Of a DNA stretch of 11,004 bases, positions 7,375 through 11,004 are shown in pieces. The notes beneath the pieces were generated by a model. That model saw only the letters and a list, made by a program, of their open reading frames with translations. It had not been told where the DNA came from and did no database searches. The position numbers and the translations under genes were made by a program. This stretch comes from an uncultured Rhodoplanes sp. (GTDB lineage: Bacteria; Pseudomonadota; Alphaproteobacteria; Rhizobiales; Xanthobacteraceae). The DNA lies in assembly GCA_936924235.1 (NCBI GenBank), contig CAKZHN010000354.1, positions 1 through 11,004 of the forward strand, read 5' to 3'. The first letter of the stretch is position 1; each line of letters begins with the position of its first letter.

Positions 7375-7383
7375 TTATCCATG
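7375..7383 (+). promoter_or_regulatory. DnaA-box-like TTATCCATG overlapping the PPSR start codon
   Basis: TTATCCATG matches TTATCCACA at 7 of 9 positions and its last three bases are the PPSR ATG. It sits 13 bases after the G-box on the same strand. DnaA binding here would directly cover the start of the operon, but this is inference from a short match. Confidence 0.35.
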
Positions 7384-8223
7384 CCCCACCGCGGTGCCAG
7401 CTACTTCCATCTACACCTCGTCTCGGACGCGACCGGCGAGACGTTGATCGCGGTCTCGCGCGCGGCCGCCGCGCAATATACGAGTGTGTCGCCGGTTGAG
7501 CACATGCATCCGCTGGTGCGCTCGCACAAGCAGCTCGACCGCGTGCTGGTGGAGATCGAGAATTCGCCGGGCATCGTGCTCTACACGCTGCTTGAAACGG
7601 ATCTGGCGACGCGGCTTGAAACGACCTGCCAGAATCTTGGCGTGCCGTATCTTTCCATCCTGGGTCCGGTTTTGCAGCTCTTCCAGTCCTATCTTGGTGG
7701 TGAGAGCAAGCCGCGCGTCGGTGCCCAGCACACGCTCAATGCCGAGTACTTCAAACGCATCGATGCGTTGAACTACACGATGCTGCATGACGACGGCCAG
7801 CACGCCGACGATCTCGAGCAGGCCGACATCGTGCTGGTCGGTGTGTCGCGCACCTCGAAGACGCCGACCTCGATCTATCTCGCAAACCGCGGCGTCAAGA
7901 CTGCGAACATTCCGCTGGTGCCCGGCGTGCCGACGCCGCCCAACCTGGAAACGCTCTCGCAGCCGCTCGTCGTCGGGCTGACCGCGAGTCCGGAGCGGAT
8001 CGTGCAGATCCGGCAGAACCGATTGCTCGGGCTGCGCGCCGAGCACGATGCCGATCAGTACGTCGACAAGCAGGCCGTCGCCGGTGAGATCGCCGCGGCG
8101 CGCAAGCTTTGCGCCAAGCACAATTGGCCGATCATCGACGTGACGCGCCGCTCGATCGAAGAAACCGCAGCCGAAATCATTGCGCTGCTTGCCGAGCGCC
8201 GCCGCCTGTCGCCGCAACCTTGA
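7381..8223 (+). CDS. pyruvate, phosphate dikinase regulatory protein (PPSR / DUF299 family)
   Basis: Family members are bifunctional enzymes that inactivate their target by ADP-dependent phosphorylation of a threonine and reactivate it by Pi-dependent pyrophosphorolysis. The target is PPDK or PEP synthase; in alphaproteobacteria it is usually PPDK, which I infer here. The 280-residue length is normal. YFHLHLVSDATGETL at 8-22 is the family N-terminus, EYFKRIDALNYTMLHDDG at 122-139 is conserved, and GVSRTSKTPTS at 154-164 is the P-loop. The ATG at 7381 places the conserved N-terminus correctly; no clear Shine-Dalgarno precedes it. It is the counterpart of the RP001-like gene next to the origin in relatives. 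It opens the maf–coaE–dnaQ run, with 13 bases to maf. Confidence 0.93.
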   Translation: MPHRGASYFHLHLVSDATGETLIAVSRAAAAQYTSVSPVEHMHPLVRSHKQLDRVLVEIENSPGIVLYTLLETDLATRLETTCQNLGVPYLSILGPVLQLFQSYLGGESKPRVGAQHTLNAEYFKRIDALNYTMLHDDGQHADDLEQADIVLVGVSRTSKTPTSIYLANRGVKTANIPLVPGVPTPPNLETLSQPLVVGLTASPERIVQIRQNRLLGLRAEHDADQYVDKQAVAGEIAAARKLCAKHNWPIIDVTRRSIEETAAEIIALLAERRRLSPQP

Positions 8224-8236
8224 AAGTCTGACCGTC

Positions 8237-8845
8237 ATGCCGTTGTGGCTTGCTGCCGATCCCTTGATGCTTGCGTCAAAAAGCGCCTCGCGACGCGCGG
8301 TGCTGGAAAGCGCCGGCGTTCCGATTGACATCGAACCTGCCGATGTCGACGAGCGCGAGATCGAAACGCGCGCAGGCTTCGACGATCCCGGGAAGGTCGC
8401 GGCGTTGCTGGCCCGCGAGAAGGCGAAGGCGGTCTCGGCGAAACATCCGGGCCGGATCGTTCTCGGCGCCGATCAGACTCTCGCGCTCGGCAAGCGCCGC
8501 TTTTCCAAGGCGCCCAATCGCGCGGTGGCGCGCGAGCAGGTCGCAGCGCTCCGTGGCATGGTGCATACGTTGCATTCGGCAGTGGCGGTGATGCGCGGCG
8601 GCGCGGTGCTGTTCGAAACCGTCGATGCCGCGCACCTGACGATGCGCAAATTTTCCGACGCGTTCCTGGACAGCTATCTCGACACGGTTGGCGACAAGGT
8701 GCTGTCCAGCGTCGGCGGCTATCAGCTCGAAGGCGTCGGCATCCAATTGTTCGACCGCGTCGAGGGCGACCATTTCACCGTGCTCGGCCTGCCGTTGTTG
8801 CCACTGCTCGACTGGCTGCGGCAGGCGGGCCATTTGGCCAAGTAA
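8237..8845 (+). CDS. maf: Maf/YceF-type nucleoside triphosphate pyrophosphatase
   Basis: Maf proteins hydrolyse non-canonical or modified nucleoside triphosphates to monophosphates. This one has 202 residues from ATG 8237. An in-frame upstream start at 8180 would run inside PPSR and adds non-family sequence. The N-terminal LASKSASRRAVLESAGV replaces the usual SxR signature and keeps Ser and Arg. VDERE is present, and GADQTLAL carries the catalytic-base region; the Asp-Gln there resembles E. coli YceF (7-methyl-GTP pyrophosphatase) more than YhdE. GDKVLSSVGGYQLEGVGIQLFDRVEGD and VLGLPL complete the fold. The gene lies 13 bases after PPSR and 5 before coaE, so co-transcription is likely. Exact substrate is uncertain. 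Confidence 0.92.
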   Translation: MPLWLAADPLMLASKSASRRAVLESAGVPIDIEPADVDEREIETRAGFDDPGKVAALLAREKAKAVSAKHPGRIVLGADQTLALGKRRFSKAPNRAVAREQVAALRGMVHTLHSAVAVMRGGAVLFETVDAAHLTMRKFSDAFLDSYLDTVGDKVLSSVGGYQLEGVGIQLFDRVEGDHFTVLGLPLLPLLDWLRQAGHLAK

Positions 8846-8850
8846 ACCCG

Positions 8851-9447
8851 ATGTTCGTGATCGGACTCACCGGTTCCATCGCGATGGGAAAGTCGACCAC
8901 GGCGCGGCTGTTCGCCGAGGAGGGCGTCCCGGTTCACGACGCCGATGCCGCGGTTCACAGGCTTTACGAGGGTGTGGCGGTCGCGCCGATCGAAGCTGCA
9001 TTTCCGGGCGTCACCAAGGTCGGCAAGGTCGATCGGGCCGTTCTGGGCCAGCGCGTGGCCGGCCAGCCCGAGGCGTTGCGGCGGCTCGAGCAGATCGTGC
9101 ATCCGCTGGTGCGGGCGACCGAAACCGAGTTCCTCGACAAGGCCGAAGCCTCGGGCGCCAAGATCGTGGTGCTGGATATTCCGCTGCTGTTCGAGACCGG
9201 CGGCGAGAAGCGCGTTGACGCCGTGGTGGTGGTGTCGGCGCCCGCCGACATCCAGCGTGCGCGGCTCCTGGAGCGCGGCATCGGCATGGAACGGCTCGAG
9301 GCGCTGCTCGCCCGGCAGATGCCGGACGCGCAAAAGCGTCAGCGGGCGGATTTCGTGGTGGACAGCTCGCAAGGAATTGAGCCCGCGCGGGCGCAGGTGC
9401 GCCAAATTCTGTCGGCGGTTGCTAAGATGCCGCTCCGGCGGAGCTGA
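8851..9447 (+). CDS. coaE: dephospho-CoA kinase CoaE
   Basis: CoaE phosphorylates the 3'-hydroxyl of dephospho-CoA using ATP, the last step of coenzyme A synthesis, in the cytoplasm. The 198-residue length is typical. IGLTGSIAMGKST (4-16) is the P-loop, HDADAAVH (29-36) the conserved Asp segment, and DIPLLFETGGE (109-119) the CoA-domain motif. RQMPDAQKRQRADFVVDSS (155-173) contains the lid and C-terminal signature. The start follows the maf stop by 5 bases, so translational coupling is likely. In several alphaproteobacteria aroE sits between maf and coaE; there is no room for it here. Confidence 0.97.
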   Translation: MFVIGLTGSIAMGKSTTARLFAEEGVPVHDADAAVHRLYEGVAVAPIEAAFPGVTKVGKVDRAVLGQRVAGQPEALRRLEQIVHPLVRATETEFLDKAEASGAKIVVLDIPLLFETGGEKRVDAVVVVSAPADIQRARLLERGIGMERLEALLARQMPDAQKRQRADFVVDSSQGIEPARAQVRQILSAVAKMPLRRS

Positions 9448-9494
9448 TTCGGTCAGCCGCCAAGATCACCAGATAGACCGCCACAGCAACGACG

Positions 9495-10217
9495 ATGCGC
9501 GAGATCGTATTCGACACCGAAACCACCGGGCTCGATCCCAACCAGGGCGATCGGCTGGTCGAGATCGGCTGCATCGAGCTGGTCAACAGGTTCCCGTCGG
9601 GCCGCACGTTCCACTGCTACTTCAATCCGGAACGCGACATGCCGGAGGCGGCGTTCAACGTGCACGGATTGAGTAGCGATTTTCTGAAAGACAAGCCGCT
9701 GTTCGCCCACAAGGTGGCGGAACTGATCGAATTTCTCGGCGATGCGCCGCTGATCGCGCACAACGCCATGTTCGATCTCGGCTTCCTCAACGCCGAGCTG
9801 GGCCGCGCCAAGAAGGCCGTGGTCAACCGCGAGCGCCTGGTCGACACGCTGATGCTGGCGCGGCGCAAGCATCCGGGCGGCTCCAACCGGCTCGACGATC
9901 TCTGCGCGCGCTACAAGATCGACAACTCAAAGCGCATCAAGCACGGCGCCTTGCTCGACGCCGAGCTGCTGGCCGAGGTCTATATCGAGCTGATCGGCGC
10001 GCGGCAGGCCAACCTGGGTCTGGCCACGGTGGTAGCCGGTGTGCTGGAGACGCGCACCGTCACGGCGACGACGCTGACGCGTCCGGCCCCGCTTGCGTCG
10101 CGTGTCACCGCCGAAGAGCGCGCCGCGCATCGCGAGTTCGTCGCAACGCTCGGCGACGAAGCGATCTGGAAAAAATATTGGCCTGTCGAGGCGGCTGAAG
10201 AACGCGCCGCGTCGTAA
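9495..10217 (+). CDS. dnaQ: DNA polymerase III epsilon subunit (3'-5' proofreading exonuclease)
   Basis: Epsilon removes misincorporated nucleotides as part of the replicative polymerase core. The protein has 240 residues (E. coli 243). The DnaQ-type DEDDh set is complete: Exo I DTETTG with Asp7 and Glu9, Exo II AHNAMFD with Asp94, and Exo III HGALLDAELL with His150 and Asp155. QANLGL at 171-176 fits the beta-clamp-binding motif, at the same distance from Exo III as QTSMAF in E. coli. The C-terminal tail (about 185-240, including EAIWKKYWP) should bind the alpha subunit. It starts 47 bases after coaE and ends 11 bases before the convergent secB. No strong Shine-Dalgarno is visible. Confidence 0.98.
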   Translation: MREIVFDTETTGLDPNQGDRLVEIGCIELVNRFPSGRTFHCYFNPERDMPEAAFNVHGLSSDFLKDKPLFAHKVAELIEFLGDAPLIAHNAMFDLGFLNAELGRAKKAVVNRERLVDTLMLARRKHPGGSNRLDDLCARYKIDNSKRIKHGALLDAELLAEVYIELIGARQANLGLATVVAGVLETRTVTATTLTRPAPLASRVTAEERAAHREFVATLGDEAIWKKYWPVEAAEERAAS

Positions 10218-10228
10218 TCGCTTGGGCG

Positions 10229-10723
10229 TTACGCGACGCCCGGCGTGCCGGCCATTCCCGGCTGCATTTGCGTCAGCCGCTGCTGGTAGAGCTGGACGAA
10301 ATCGATTGGATCGAGCAGCAGCGGCGGGAAGCCGCCGTTGCGCACCGACGTGGCGATGATCTCCCGCGCGAACGGGAACAGGATGCGCGGGCATTCGATC
10401 ATCAGCACCGGCTGAAGATTGTCCTGCGGGATGTTCTGGATGCGGAACGCGCCGGCGAACACCAGCTCGATGTTGAACATCACGCTGCCCGCGGCCTCGG
10501 CCTTGCCCTCGAGCCGCAACTCGACCTCGAAGTCGTTGCCGCCGAGCTGCTTGGCGCCGACATTGACCTGGATGTTGATCTGCGGCTGCGCATTCTGGCC
10601 GAGCGACTGCGGCGCATTCGGATTCTCGAAGGAGAGGTCCTTGGTGTACTGCGCAAGCACCATGAGCTGAGGCATGCTGCCCGCATCAGGAGCCTGAGCC
10701 GGACCGCCGTTGGTATCACTCAC
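10229..10723 (-). CDS. secB: protein-export chaperone SecB
   Basis: SecB is a cytoplasmic homotetramer that keeps preproteins unfolded and hands them to SecA. The protein is 164 residues with family motifs NIQVNVGAKQLGGNDFEVEL, FAGAFRI and IECPRILFPFAREII, followed by VRNGGFPPLLLDPIDF. The start is GTG at 10723, supported by GGAGAG about 5-7 bases upstream; the nearby ATG at 10736 is out of frame. It converges on dnaQ and lies 102 bases downstream of the probable fxsA gene, the same arrangement I recall around alphaproteobacterial origins. Confidence 0.97.
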   Translation of the reverse strand: MSDTNGGPAQAPDAGSMPQLMVLAQYTKDLSFENPNAPQSLGQNAQPQINIQVNVGAKQLGGNDFEVELRLEGKAEAAGSVMFNIELVFAGAFRIQNIPQDNLQPVLMIECPRILFPFAREIIATSVRNGGFPPLLLDPIDFVQLYQQRLTQMQPGMAGTPGVA

Positions 10724-10825
10724 TGAAACTCTCCATCGATCTGAATATGGCGCGCGCAGTGGCTAACACGCCGCCTGGAACCGGACAAGAACGCGCGGCG
10801 CACCCGCAGCGGCCGTCATAAATGT

Positions 10826-11004
10826 TTAATGCGGCGGCGGCTTCTTGGTTCGCGGCCGGCGCGGGAGCTTGGGCTGCGGCATCTGCTTCCATTCGTCAGG
10901 CGAGAGATCGATCACGGACGGGTCCTGGCGGTCTCGGCCCTTGGCCCCACCTTGAAGCCAGCTTCGGAATACCTGCCCGAACCATCGCCGCACCGGCGCG
11001 ATGA
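10826..11004 (-). CDS. fxsA: probable FxsA family membrane protein (C-terminal 58 residues)
   Basis: A minus-strand frame is open from the right window edge to a TAA at 10828-10826. It reads IAPVRRWFGQVFRSW at the visible start, VIDLSPDEWKQMPQP in the middle, and a Pro/Arg/Lys-rich end. The PVRRWFG step after a hydrophobic stretch, and the acidic VIDLxPDEW segment, resemble the end of rhizobial FxsA proteins. These follow secB in the same origin-proximal cluster. FxsA is a small inner-membrane protein; in E. coli it relieves F-plasmid exclusion of phage T7 when overproduced, and its normal role is unknown. Only the cytoplasmic tail is visible, so the family call rests on the tail and gene order. 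Confidence 0.6.
   Translation of the reverse strand, partial: IAPVRRWFGQVFRSWLQGGAKGRDRQDPSVIDLSPDEWKQMPQPKLPRRPRTKKPPPH

Larger units (their letters stand above)
7023..7380. other. oriC: putative chromosomal replication origin (oriC), hemE–PPSR intergenic region
   Basis: This 358-base non-coding gap separates divergent hemE and PPSR genes. In Caulobacter crescentus and Rickettsia prowazekii the origin lies at the hemE-proximal end of the same cluster (hemE, RP001-like gene, maf, coaE, dnaQ, secB), which is established knowledge. In this sequence, 7030-7064 is 25/35 A+T in a GC-rich setting, a candidate unwinding element. An exact TGATCCACA lies at 7353-7361, with partial DnaA boxes at 7145-7153, 7155-7163, 7089-7097 and 7375-7383. 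A loose IHF-like match occurs at 7179-7191. Most flanking genes diverge from this gap. I see no full TTAA-N7-TTAA CtrA site. Open frames crossing it look spurious. Confidence 0.75.

Noticed and set aside
7023..7380. CtrA binding sites (TTAA-N7-TTAA) expected by analogy with the Caulobacter origin
   Set aside because: No full site is present; only CTAACC- and TTAG-like fragments occur, which are too weak to call.
7045..7447. Open frames on both strands across the hemE–PPSR gap (7151-7447 plus, 7045-7278 minus)
   Set aside because: Neither resembles a known protein, the plus one overlaps PPSR out of frame, and the gap has origin-like content.
10822..11004. Plus-strand open frame at the right edge
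   Set aside because: It is the antisense shadow of the minus-strand FxsA-like frame, which has recognisable family sequence.

Overview
The window looks like chromosomal DNA of a high-GC alphaproteobacterium of the Bradyrhizobium/Rhodopseudomonas type (Nitrobacteraceae). This rests on gene order and protein sequence, not on a database search. The core is the cluster hemE / PPSR–maf–coaE–dnaQ / secB, with hemJ and rho on the hemE side. This cluster surrounds the chromosome replication origin in Caulobacter, Rickettsia and relatives.

Layout from left to right. Positions 3-1934 (+) hold a 5'-truncated DUF255/YyaL-type thioredoxin-domain protein. It converges, 4 bases apart, on a minus-strand run that reads leftward: hemE (7022-5979), a TPR-sulfotransferase (5918-4551), hemJ (4536-4114), rho (3863-2598) and a small putative exported protein (2598-1939) whose start codon shares one base with the rho stop. 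Positions 7023-7380 are non-coding and proposed as oriC. They contain an AT-rich segment with a repeated 9-mer next to hemE, an exact TGATCCACA DnaA box and several weaker boxes. To the right, PPSR (7381-8223), maf (8237-8845), coaE (8851-9447) and dnaQ (9495-10217) run on the plus strand as a tight operon. secB (10723-10229) and the C-terminal end of a probable fxsA (11004-10826) lie on the minus strand and converge on dnaQ.

How the genes fit together. Most genes point away from 7023-7380 on both sides, as expected for leading-strand genes at a bidirectional origin. HemE and HemJ are two steps of heme synthesis. Rho terminates transcription, CoaE completes CoA synthesis, DnaQ is the replicase proofreading subunit, SecB is an export chaperone, and PPSR probably controls pyruvate phosphate dikinase.

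The parts most worth a second look are the putative origin, the low-GC sulfotransferase gene wedged between hemE and hemJ, and the long, C-rich, G-poor leader of rho that may mediate autoregulation. I saw no CRISPR array, insertion sequence, tRNA or rRNA, and no clearly new multi-gene system.
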